In this document: positions 33,871 to 44,728 of the stretch, piece by piece
Layout: each line of letters opens with the position of its first letter
How positions within the stretch are numbered: position 1 is the stretch's first letter
NCBI GenBank assembly: GCA_022410635.1
Contig: JAJVDF010000588.1
Location: forward strand, 367,669 to 431,668
From: Tretioscincus oriximinensis
Lineage: Eukaryota > Chordata > Lepidosauria > Squamata > Gymnophthalmidae
Reading direction: 5' to 3'
Length of the DNA stretch: 64,000 bases
Position numbers and translations under genes: made by a program
The notes under the pieces: generated by a model
Told to the model about the DNA's origin: nothing
The model's input: the letters and a program-made list of their open reading frames with translations, nothing else
Database searches by the model: none

Positions 33871-34669
33871 ATAAGCCATGGTTTCCAGACCAGTTATTCA
33901 TGTAACTCTTTTGACCTTACTCTAGTCCCAAAGGAAACAGAATACGTATGTGCATGTTATTCCTCTGAAGTTGCCATCCACTGCTTTTCCAGTCAGTGTC
34001 AAAAAGTGACAGGCTTCATTGACTACTTCTGGGAGTTCAGCAACCTGCTGTCAGTCTCCATGCACCTGATAAGTGGAGCAGAACAGAAATTAGTTTGGTC
34101 CAATCAGCTGGGCTGTCTGTTGCTGGAAACCCAAAGGAGATTACTTTGAAGCATCTCTCATTGAAGTGGATCTCAGTGCCATTTCCTCAGCAAAATATGT
34201 TCCACAGGCACAGAAAGCATGGTCTTTCGGTGCCCTGGTCTGCAATAAGGATGCGTCTAACGTCTCTTCAAACCAACCTTTCCCAATTGGACTGGCAGAA
34301 ATGGCAAACTTTTAGATTTCAAAGAAATAGCTATGTTAGTCTTTGCTATAATTAATAATAATTAATAATAATTAATTAATTACCTTGCTAACTTCTGTCA
34401 CAGAAGGCCTGTTGTCCTAAGTGACGATTATGAAGAATCTAATAACAAGGAAAAATACTGACCACCATTTTCCTCAGAATATGTTACATAGGGTGAATAC
34501 TTACCATTGTTTCCCTCAGAATAAGTACCTGTAAAACTCAAACTTTCTGTAAGCTCATCCCTGAGACATTCCTATGGAACATAACAGCATACCTTGCTAC
34601 TGCAATATGCCTCTGAGGACCCTTTGTAGTCACAATGGAAGTCAAGGCAATATGGGGAAACTGGAATGT
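33871..34669. other. No gene recognised; AATTAAT-rich run
   Basis: 34315-34345 resembles the CAGCAAAGG-family end (GAAATAGCTATGTTAGTCTT). 34345-34385 is an AATTAATAAT simple repeat. Nothing else. Confidence 0.35.
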
Positions 34670-35708
<1,039 letters not shown>

Positions 35709-35779
35709 CTGGTGGGAGGATAAATTAATAGCAGGAGTAATTTAGCAGATTAATCAACATGCTTGAATATTAGGGGGTA

Positions 35780-35940
35780 GAATATTCATTTATTTATTCA
35801 TTCAATACATGCATACACACACACATATATCATGCCCTATACCCAAAGGTCTCAGGGTGGCCAACAATAAAAGCAAAAATACAAAATTAATATATTAAAA
35901 CAATATTTGGAGGTGGAAAAGAAAACATTTCTTCAATCAA
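35780..35940 (-). mobile_element. L2-type LINE tail
   Basis: TATTTATTCATTCAAT at the edge, then CCCTATACCCAAAGGTCTCA and GGGTGGCCAACAATAAAAGC, the reverse of the L2 3' end. Confidence 0.65.
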
Positions 35941-35957
35941 AAGCCAGGAAGATGGAG

Positions 35958-36215
35958 GAGAAGAACAGTTTTTCTATCCCGCTTTTCTCACCCAAAGGGA
36001 CTCAAAGCAGATTACACTTTCTCTTCCCCACTATGTTGTGCTGGCTCCCATTTATCTAATTGCAATTTTTTGCTTTCTAATAGCTGGTTTGGCTACAGCT
36101 GAGGCAAGTAGAGGGCACTTAACCCACTCCAAAGCCGACACAGAGCTTCAAATGTGGTGTGTCTTCTGAAACATCGGGATTCTTAACCGCTGTACTACTA
36201 GGCCTTAAGAGGTGA
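35958..36215 (-). mobile_element. tRNA-headed SINE (CTCTACTTG variant)
   Basis: The minus strand reads the head (CAGCGGTTAAGAATCCCGAT), the block AGTGCCCTCTACTTGCCTCA, and a tail ending GAAAAGCGGGATAG. Confidence 0.65.
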
Positions 36216-36648
36216 GTCTTTAAAGATTTTCTAAAACACTGTTGGTGATTGATAAACCTCAACAGCTACAAGTGGACTCCATACAGATCAGTGGCAACCT
36301 CATCAGAGCCTATAAATGTTGGGGGCTTTTCCNCACATTTTCCAATTTCAGAAAACCCCAACTCCCATGGAGGCCTTTTCCAAAGCGGCACCCAAACCAG
36401 CCTTTAGCCAGATCAACTGGAAGGAAGGTTCTATGGAACGAATGGGGGACACTCCCTTACTCCATGCTGACCATTCGGACAAATGAAAAATCTCTTGTTC
36501 TGAAGATCTGATAGGCAATTTATGTANTGACAGATTTTTAAATGAATCTCTCAAGGTTATAGTTAATGGTNCTGCATGGAAGGAAAGGTCCTCATTTCTC
36601 CTGTGAGTTGGCAAAGAATCTCAGAGCACAAAAATAAGGCGAACTTAC
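36216..36648. other. psi-C intron; nothing recognised
   Basis: Unique-looking intronic sequence between the linker and finger exons of psi-C. Confidence 0.4.
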
Positions 36649-36772
36649 TTTGTGAGCTAATTTCATTATCATATCTTTTCTTGGCCTTCAAACATGATGC
36701 ATTTGCTTTTGGGACCAAAGACTGTTCTGGCTCAGACATGCCCAAACCCACAAGTCTGAAGGGCATTTGATC
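36649..36772 (-). pseudogene. psi-C linker exon
   Basis: Acceptor TGTTTCAG before 36772 and donor GTAAGT after 36649. 124 nt, phase 0 to 1, open. Shares ASCLKAKKRYDNEISSQ with the linker exons of D and E. Confidence 0.7.
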
Positions 36773-36849
36773 CTGAAACAATCACAAAAAGGTAGTTTGA
36801 AAGGCAGAAAAATGAGGTTGACAAAAGAGAGAACAATATGGGATATATA

Positions 36850-37070
36850 TATTATTGATTTGTCTCAGGGCAGCCAACCTTAGAGTGGTGCACATAGCTT
36901 TTGTTGCTTTCTCCACAACAGGCNCCCTGTGAAGTAAGTGGGGCTGAGAGAGTTCAAAGAACTGTGACTGGCCCAAGGTCACCCAGTCAGCTTTCATGGA
37001 GGGGTGGGAATCGAACNGAGAGACTACAAGATGCGAGTCCAACACTTTAACCACTACACCAAACTGACCA
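36850..37070 (-). mobile_element. Sauria-type SINE with an L2-like tail
   Basis: The minus strand runs from the head (TTTGGTGTAGTGGTTAAAGT near 37063) through the body to the L2-like end (TAAGGTTGGCTGCCCTGAGA, then ATAT-rich). Confidence 0.75.
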
Positions 37071-37640
37071 TAAATGTTACAAAGTGCCACCAATATTTAT
37101 GGTGCTGCAGTACAGTTCCATATAAAAATAGAATCAATAAAACAAACCCAATAATAAAATACTAACAAGACATACGTTGAAGTTAAAACATTAAAATAAT
37201 AAGTAGTCAGTGAAAACAAAGTTAATCGGTGGTATCAAAGGCCTTGGAGAACAAGGCTGAGATTAAAAAGTGGTAAGCAAGAGATAGAGTAGAGGTGCGT
37301 AGAGAGATGGTTCCAGAAGTGAGGAGCTGAGGGAAGACGGGACCATGATGAGGAAAACCTAGACTGGGAAGAAACATAGCATATAAACAGAGAGAACACC
37401 TCCTGAAGGCTAATATAGAAGAATAAGAGATGAAAAATAAGGAGCAGCAAGATTGTGAAGGGCTTTAAAAGTCAGGCCCTAGAGCTGGAACTAGGAAAAG
37501 AATAGGAAGCCAACGGGGAGACATAAGAAGAGGCATAATATCATCAAACCCGTGAGACTGATAGATGACTCAGTGGAGTCATCTATCAAATACATCTGAT
37601 GTCTTTATTCCACTTTGCTGATATTTTACTTGGACAGCTA
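37071..37640. other. Possible LINE-derived intronic sequence
   Basis: 37200-37560 contains AGGGCTTTAAAAGTCAGGCC and AATAGGAAGCCAACGGGGAG, phrases typical of LINE non-coding regions, but I cannot assign a family. The rest is A-rich. Confidence 0.3.
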
Positions 37641-37790
37641 TGTCCATTTCTAACCCCAAATATCTAAAAGGACACCTCTCCCATATTGCCTTGCCTNTGC
37701 CTTAAGGTCTGTACGGAAGCCCTCCTGGTTGTACTACCATTTTTAATAGCTGAAGAAGAGGGAACCCAGGATAGGATGTTCTCAGTATGT
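37641..37790 (+). mobile_element. L2-type LINE fragment
   Basis: TGCCTTAAGGTCTGTACGGA and AGCCCTCCTGGTTGTACTAC match the 3' UTR of the copies at 12030 and 55390. Confidence 0.55.
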
Positions 37791-37883
37791 ACCTACTTGT
37801 TAGGCCCAATTCTCCTACCCATCAGATTCACCTGCTATCCTGAACTACTCTTAAATTAATTATCTCACAAATCAGGTTCTCAC

Positions 37884-38646
37884 CTCTTGCCCCAGCTGCT
37901 GAGATTCTTGGCGTCTCTGTAAGAAATCTTCTGCCAAAGCCACCGCCTGGTCACAGGTCTGAGGACAACCCCCCTTAACNCAGCTCTGGGTTTCCAGTGG
38001 CAAAATGGACAGAAATTGCTCCAGGATCACCAGTTCCAGGATCTGCTCCTTGGTGTGTCTCTCAGGCTTCAACCAGCGATGGCAAAGATACCACAGGCGG
38101 CTGCAGGTCTCTCGGGGCCCTTCGGCCTCCAGGTAACGGAACTCCCTAAAGAGCGTGCGCTGCATGTGCATGGTGAAGGCACTCTGGGGGAACACCTTCC
38201 TCTTCCATCTTGGTCACTTCCACTTTGGTGCCCTCTTCTTCATCATCTCTATGGAGATGAGATGTTCTTCTGGTGCGTCTCTGGTGGGTATGAACACTTC
38301 CCTCAAAGCTGTCCAGGAAAGCTTTGGGATACTTCCATTGAACACATTTTTGTGACTGAAGGAATTGTTTTGCCTTATATGATTCATTGTGGTTCAATTA
38401 CCCTCCAATTGAGTTGCCCATGACTTCAACGTCTGTGGGTTCCTTTTTCAGATAATCCTGGTTATTCCTGGTTCTCAAGTCTTGAGAGGGTCTTTTTAAG
38501 CTCGGTTCAAGGCCATTTTGGCTTCCCTCCTCCACCAGCATTTCTTTGGATTTTTCAGAAATTGCTTCAGCTTGGAAATTAAAACTTGGCTTCTCTGCTG
38601 CCATTTTGCACCCGAAGGTAGNTATAGCAGTGCATGGAATATCACC
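37884..38646 (-). pseudogene. psi-C SCAN exon
   Basis: The ATG (MAAEKPSFNFQAEAISEK) is at 38604-38602. The donor AAGAG/GTGAGA lies after 37884. There is a stop at 38398-38400 and a frameshift near 38195. From 38177 down to the donor the frame is open and encodes SCAN ([20 protein letters not shown] onwards), one N excepted. Confidence 0.85.
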
Positions 38647-39014
38647 CTCAGAAAAAAACACCAAACTCTAAAAAGGAACCACCTGTTCAGTAGCGCCACT
38701 TGGGCTTTATCACCATTGTAGTTTAGCAAGGGTAGAAATCTTAATGCAAATAATTTGTTCAACGGGAAGAACCAAAGCAATTTTATCCTGGGAAAGAGAA
38801 ACATATAGATAAAAGATTATCTAGCAGTNATCATTCTGACATATGCACAGGAAATTTAGGCCTTGAGTAACAGCTATTCAAGAAAGACCAGGCCCAATCC
38901 TGGTAAGGCCACGTTCTCCTAGTGATGAAATCGATCTTCTCCCCCGCCCCTCATTACAGTACATTTTTNGGGGGGAAAAACATTTCTGAACATAAATTAC
39001 AAGTCCCTACCCAT
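38647..39014. other. psi-C intron 1, part; nothing recognised
   Basis: No exon or repeat family seen. 39007-39014 is the left target duplication of the hAT-type element that follows. Confidence 0.4.
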
Positions 39015-39423
39015 TAGACTGACCAGATTTTCTGAGGCTCAAACTGGGGTAATGAATTTTCATGCTAATTTGCATNTTCATGAATATACAAATCACCCAC
39101 CAACATGTATACCCCTCCGAAGTCCCTGTTTGATAAATCCACGAAGTGTGCAATAATTTTTTGAAGAGTGTGAGATTTTTCAAAGTGCATCAGAAATTTT
39201 TGAAATGTGTGAAAAATTTGCAATTTTTCACACATTTCAAAAAGGGAGGCCTCTGGAGCTGGCCCTGGTTGCCGGAGTCCCCTAGTGGTGGTGCAGTGAA
39301 TTAAAATAAAATATTTTTCCTCCAAAAAACTGGGGAAATTGCCTCGCCCCCACCCCTCGGGAGGGTGGGGTAGACACCCTCAAACCAGGTTCCCCCCCAA
39401 AAAGGGGTCATCTGGTGACCCTA
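39015..39423. mobile_element. hAT-type MITE, longer form
   Basis: Begins TAGACTGACCAGATTTTCTG and ends GGGGTCATCTGGTGACCCTA. Flanked by CTACCCAT at 39007-39014 and 39424-39431, a perfect 8-bp duplication. Reverse orientation relative to 49036-49404. Confidence 0.8.
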
Positions 39424-39831
39424 CTACCCATCCTCCTTTTCCCCATCCATTAATCTCCATTTCATATCTCTGAGGATATACCGAGACGTCTCCATTCGGT
39501 AAATAACNGATTTCCTTTCCTTACTGTTACTACTGCCATTTCTTTCGTTAGGGTAACGGGATACGCTAGTAAGTAAATTTTATCCCACAAATCGTAGAAC
39601 TTTAACACAACTTTAATGCAGGAAAGACTCTTTTTGACACTCACAACAACCATCAGCTGTCCTGGATTTGAATAACTTGCCATCATCATCTTGTTCAACT
39701 CAAATGCCATAGAAATGTTTGAGCAAATCAGGACTTCATTACATTAGTAGCAATGTGATCCCTTTCTAAAATCTTGCTTTCCTTTCTCAGGTGTTCAAAG
39801 ACAGCAGGTCCCCCAGCCATCTTCCTGTCAG
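39424..39831. other. No feature recognised
   Basis: Unique-looking psi-C intronic sequence. Confidence 0.35.
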
Positions 39832-40130
39832 TAGAAAATATATTTCTATGGGTGGGACTGGGTGCCGATTGGCTGAAAAGGCATCTCCCTGCGGTGCAGG
39901 CTGGGAGTTATAGTCTGCAGGGCAGGACCCTGTGCTGGCTGGACAGAAGAGCCTGCTTGGACTACATTTCCCAGCTGCTGTAATAATAAGCACTTGTCAT
40001 CATAATAAGCAGCAAGCAGAAACTAGATATAGAAGCATCAGTAATCATGAGACAGGAAACAGAAATTCAGCTAGGAAGTAGAGGAAGAGGGAGCTGGCTG
40101 TTTGGTACTGTTCACATCTGGAACCCCCTC
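39832..40130 (+). repeat. Unclassified repeat (AAGCACTTGTCATC family)
   Basis: Contains GGGAGTTATAGTCTGCAGGG, ACTACATTTCCCAGCTGCTG and ATAATAAGCACTTGTCATCA. Copies at 42765-43190 (-), 57905-58270 (+) and 63836-63965 (+). Probably a non-autonomous transposon of about 350 bp. Confidence 0.6.
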
Positions 40131-40264
40131 TATAGATTACTTATTGTCTTGGACGTTTTAAGTTCATTTATCTTAGTTTTTTTATTATTGCGTTCCATTT
40201 ACTGATTCTATCTTTTTATGACTACCGTACAGCGCCATGTCCACTGATGGCGCTTTATAAAACA

Positions 40265-40460
40265 ACTAGTGGAATTAGCCCGTTGCATAACAGCAATGCA
40301 GCAGGTTCCAGCCCCTCTTTCCCCTTGCTCCCATCCATGCCTCCACCCACTCCCTACCTCCCTTGCCCCCCCCCCATCCCCTTTTCATTTGCTGCTTCAT
40401 TTCATTCCTTCTTTCTGTTTTTCCTTCCTTCCTTTCCCTCCCAGTACTGGTCCCATCACT
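40265..40460 (-). mobile_element. Helitron-like 3' end
   Basis: On the minus strand a purine-rich tract is followed by a TGCAT..ATGCA hairpin, GGGCTAATTCCA and terminal CTAG (40265-40268). Same design as 17440-17713. Confidence 0.4.
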
Positions 40461-41039
40461 GAACCCTGGGGTATTCCACCTCTCACATCTTTGCACCCAG
40501 AGGACTGTCTATTACTTCCCTCTGTTTTCTGCCTTTTAGACAGTTTCCAACCCAAGGTTCTGAGCCCTGTCATTGGTCGTTATACCTTGGAATGTAGAAC
40601 TCTCTCACATGCCTTTTATTAGTGATGATGATGATGATGACGAGAGTGATAATCTTCCACAATTCCATATAGATGCAGAATGCTGCGAATTGTAGATAAG
40701 AGATTAACACCTTTCATGTTCCTAATGGCCATCCTGCCCAGACATCTAACGTTATTTCTTTCCATGAGGAGCTGGGGAAAATCTAAGATCCTTGTATCCT
40801 TTTCCATACGACAACCTTCACCGACATTATGTCCTGATTCCCAGGACCTGGGCAAGATCTACCAAGGGAATCTTGCTCTCTATTGCCCAATAATCTCCTC
40901 TTTGCTGCAGCCACCCAAGAAATCGCTCCAGTTCTGTCTCTTGCCCTCTCTGGCTATCATGCCTTGGGCTCCTGTCCTGCCCTTTCCCCACTTGCACAAT
41001 CAGCCTCTGGCAATGCCAGGCACTCCAGACAGCCCTTAC
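40461..41039. other. psi-C intron 1 start; (GAT)n and shared intronic block
   Basis: 40621-40645 is a GAT simple repeat. 40840-40890 is homologous, on the minus strand, to gene E intron at 55157-55202 (AAGATTCCCTTGGTAGATC versus AAGATTCCCTTGATAGATC). So psi-C and E share sequence beyond the leader exon. Confidence 0.5.
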
Positions 41040-41170
41040 CCTGTTTCCCAGGGCCAGAAAAGCGAGAGGAGAGGGAGCTTCCACAAAGGAAAGGAAGACA
41101 TGCAGAAGCTTGCCAGCAGCTCTTTTTGTTCACTCTAGGAATCCCAGCTCTGCTCACTTAACCCTTCAGC
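41040..41170 (-). promoter_or_regulatory. psi-C leader exon and promoter block
   Basis: AAGGGTTAA (minus strand, 41166-41158), then AGCAGAGCTGGGATTCCTAG and CTTCCTTTCCTTTGTGGAAG, ending at the donor GGGAAACAGG/GTAAGG. Homologous to 41766-41950 and 54862-55048. Non-coding. The exact transcription start is unknown. Confidence 0.55.
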
Positions 41171-41765
41171 TCCCCAGTTGAGTTGGTCCTTTTCAGCAAG
41201 AACAAAAACTGCTGCTGGTGTTGGCAATTCTGCTAAACACAGAGCATTGTGAGAGCAGCACGTTTTTGCACATGCAGGTCCCAATGGACCGCATGAAATC
41301 AGACTGCAACGTTTAGGTTTCTTCAGCCTCGAGTGGGCAACGAAGTGGCAAATGCACGTCAANGTAAGCAAGGGCAAAGTCATGCCAATGGGGCAAANAA
41401 CCCCAGTTGCTCTTACCAACAGATGGGAACCGGCCTTTCTGTGACCNAGCAGGAAAAGGGTCTTGGGGTGTGGGTGGAAAAGCTCAACGGAGGCGTTTGT
41501 TGTTTTTTATTTTATTTTGTTTCTTCTCCCATCCTCACCCTCCTTCCAGGACCCTTATAACCTTATAAACTAAATAATTATTATCGTCTTGCCTTTATCG
41601 TCCATTATTGGACCCATCATCATACTCTTAGATCCCTGCAAGTTCCCCGTTTTCCTCCTGTCTCTTTGCACTCCTCAGGGCGCCTTAGTCCGTCCTGCCA
41701 AGCCAGGCAGGGTCGAGGTTGCCTAGCAACTCTGCCCTTGTTTCTCGGCCAGGGCCAGGGAGCTG

Positions 41766-41950
41766 AAGGGTTAAAGTGAGGAGAGCTGCTGGATTCCCAG
41801 AGTGAACAGAGGATCTGCGAGGGAAGCGTCTGCCTGCGCCAGGCTGGCTGTGGCTCCTTCCTTTCCTCTTCCTTTCCTTTGTGGGGGAAGTGCGGAGGCC
41901 TTTCTGCAGCTGGGGCCCGGGCAGGTTCCCTCGCCTTCCTGGGTAATTGG
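41766..41950 (+). promoter_or_regulatory. Gene D leader exon and promoter block
   Basis: AAGGGTTAA at 41766-41774, then GAGCTGCTGGATTCCCAGAG, TTCCTTTCCTTTGTGGGGGA and donor AATTGG/GTAAGG at 41951. Homologous to the gene E and psi-C blocks. C/G-enriched. Probably the non-coding first exon of gene D. Confidence 0.6.
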
Positions 41951-42256
41951 GTAAGGGGCCGTCCGTGTCGCCTGGCATTGCCAGGGGCTGATTGTGGCTG
42001 CAAACAAATGGGGGGTGCAAAGGGCAGGAGCCCTCTTAGGAGGATACAACATGGGTCCTGTCCCCATGGACCTTTATCCTGGGCAATATCTCGGAATAGG
42101 AGGATCGGGTTCTGCCCAGAGATACAACCCAGAATAAGATCATCTTGGGGGATCCTGATTTGGACCTGGGATCTGGAAAAATAGATCATGTTGATTTGGG
42201 TAAGATCCACATTGTGGACACAAAAGATGTTCTCTGTTCCAGGCCCTGTCCTCTCT
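41951..42256. other. Gene D intron 1, start
   Basis: Includes a segment at 42060-42140 (TATCTCGGAATAGGAGGATC) that resembles the end of the MITE at 42257-42424. Nothing else. Confidence 0.35.
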
Positions 42257-42424
42257 GAGCCTTATTCTGGGTTATACCTCGGGACAGAGCTTGGCCACCC
42301 ACAGGCCAGGCCCCATTTGGGGCCTGCCATAACCTACATAATCATAATTTGGTGCCTGCCATAATCTATAGTAGCAAATAGATGGCAGACTCCTATTCTG
42401 ACATATAGCCCAGCACAAGGCTCA
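42257..42424. mobile_element. Inverted-repeat MITE (GAGCCTTATTCTGG family)
   Basis: Left end GAGCCTTATTCTGGGTTATA. The reverse complement of the right end starts GAGCCTTGTGCTGGGCTATA. A second copy, split by another element, is at 48890-49425. Confidence 0.55.
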
Positions 42425-42764
42425 GTGGGGCCAGGACCCCAAAGGTTTCTATTCGGTCAATGGTGTGCTCAGAGGAAGCTCTCTAGATATTCATAAACCA
42501 CAAGTCCCATGATTCTTTGTGTGTGTGGGGGGGGGCACAGAATGATGGGAGCTGTGTGCCATTGAGCCCCTTGGTAGTTTCTAGGAAACAGGGGCTTGTC
42601 CCAGGGAATAAATAGATGGGTTTGTTGTTCTTGTATTGAGATCATTTGCTCAGGAACCTCTGGGGTTTCCCCTGGCTGAGGTGGGGTGAATGGTGTAGCC
42701 ATATTCTGCTAGTCTGGTGGTTTAAGGTCAAGCTCAGTGGTGAAGATCCCTTGCGTGAATATAG
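42425..42764. other. No feature recognised
   Basis: Intronic, unique-looking. Confidence 0.35.
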
Positions 42765-43190
42765 ACTGGGTTCCAGACACAAATAATAACAAACTGTCAG
42801 CTTCCTGTTTCCCTATTTCCTGGCAGAATTTCTGTTTCCTGTTTTATGGTTTCAAGTTGTACTTCTTTTCTATGCTGTTTTATCACGTCAACAAATGCTT
42901 ATTATAAAGTATGGATGCTCAGCAGCTTCACAAAGCTGTCAGTAGCAGCAGCCCAAATGTGAAAAAAGGGAAATAGAGCTGTTATTGTGCCAGTGGCAGA
43001 ATCTGTTGAGAAGTGTAGTCCAAGCAGCAGGCAACCTCTTCTGCCCAGCCTGCATAGGAGCCCTGCCAATAAACTACAGCTCCCAGCCTGCACTGCAGCG
43101 AGCCCTGAGAGAGAGGAAGCTTCTGTAGTCAAACTATGCCCAGTCCTGCCTACAGGAAGCATTATTTCTGTTTACAGGAAGTTNGCTGGA
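42765..43190 (-). repeat. Unclassified repeat (AAGCACTTGTCATC family)
   Basis: Reverse-orientation copy: AACAAATGCTTATTATAAAG, AGTGTAGTCCAAGCAGCAGG, AACTACAGCTCCCAGCCTGC. See 39832 and 57905. Confidence 0.6.
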
Positions 43191-43249
43191 ATATAGAATA
43201 TGGTCACAATCAGTAACCATCTCCAGTGAAAAGCAAACTTTTTATTTGG

Positions 43250-43880
43250 GATGCTTTTTTAAGTTTTTTATTTTTTTTTAATAATATTTTTATTGAATAT
43301 TCCCTATAAACAACATCTGGAAACAAACAAAGACAATATCCAATAAACCATGCATCATAAAAACAGCATACATCCCTGCATCAAATAAAATATTATACAA
43401 TATTTGCCGGTCAAAGGATTATTCATATTAACTTATTAATGGGAAAATCTCCTTGCATATATTTTGCCATATTGAAGGATCGCCTCGACCCTCAATATAT
43501 CAGATTAATGTATACCAATGCTGTCTCTGTACCAAATTGGTTTTCATCCATTATAAAATAAATGCTTTTCATTAACTAATTCAAATTTCATAATTTGAAT
43601 CACATATCATTACCAACGCCCTATTGTCCTCTTCTGTTCGTCTTTCCAGCCATAAGTTCTTGTTAAAAGATCAGCAGTAATTAGCCAGTTGTATAAAGAT
43701 TCATCAAAAGCAGATATACCAATAAATGGAGTTTGGACAAATAACCATTTTTCAATGGACCAGTTTATTGAAAAACCCATTATTGTGTCAATAATGGTTT
43801 GAATAACTTCCCAGAAAGTTTTAACTTTGTTTCAAGTCCACCAAAGATTTATGATCAGCTCAGGGGGTTATGCATTTGGT
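43250..43880 (-). mobile_element. L1-like LINE 3' end
   Basis: The T-rich start (reverse of a poly-A tail) is followed on the minus strand by a decayed ORF whose translation shows FWEVIQTIIDTIMGF and INWSIEKWLFVQTPFIGIS, like the L1 ORF2 C-terminus. It lies immediately upstream of the gene D SCAN exon. Confidence 0.6.
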
Positions 43881-43918
43881 ATGCTTTTCATTTTCATTTT
43901 TACACTAGGTACCTCATG

Positions 43919-44728
43919 TCATGATGTACTCTGACCTAGGGGAAAAAGAAAATGGCAGCAAAGAAACCTCCAAATGTTAATTTCCAGTTCCCAGCCATTT
44001 TAAAAGAGAGACTACATTCCAGAGAGCCACTGGAAATGAGAAACCAAGAAGGCCTTGAAGCTCAGGAGGAAAGTGAGATGGTAGAAAGAACCTCTAATCA
44101 TCTCAAAGATAGGAATAACCATGATTTCTTCAAAAAGGATGCCATGAATGAGGCTATCGGTGATGCGACTGAAGGGTGGCTGAAGAACACACTTTCACAT
44201 GAGGCAACGCAGATGATTCACATTGGACAAAGAAACTTCCAACTACGTGAAAGTGCATCTTGGGAGAACCCCAAAGCCTTCCTGGGAAGCATTCAGGGAG
44301 CAATTAATGCCTACCAAAGGTCNAGAGGAACATCTGATCTCCGTAGAGAAGCTGAAGAAGAGGACACCAACATAAAAGTGACCAAGATGGAGAAATATTT
44401 GAAAGAGGAAAGCGATATCGTCGAAGAGAACACATTCACCATGCACATGCAGCGAACGCTCTTCAGGGAGTTCCGTTACCTGGAGGCCGAAGGGCCCCGA
44501 GAGACCTGCAGCCGCCTGTGGTATCTTTGCCACCGCTGGTTGAAGCCTGAGAGACACACCAAGGAGCAGATCTTGGAACTGGTGATCCTGGAGCAATTTC
44601 TGTCCATTTTGCCACTGGAAACCCAGAGCTGGGTTAAGGGGGGTTGTCCTCAGACCTGTGACCAGGCGGTGGCTTTGGCAGAAGATTTCTTACAGAGATG
44701 CCAAGAATCCCGACAGCTGGGACAAGAG
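43919..44728 (+). CDS. Gene D exon with SCAN domain
   Basis: Acceptor TTTTTACACTAG ends at 43918 and donor AAGAG/GTGAGA starts at 44729. 777 coding bases (259 codons), the same length as in gene E. The 3' part, from about 44435, is almost identical to gene E. Confidence 0.88.
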
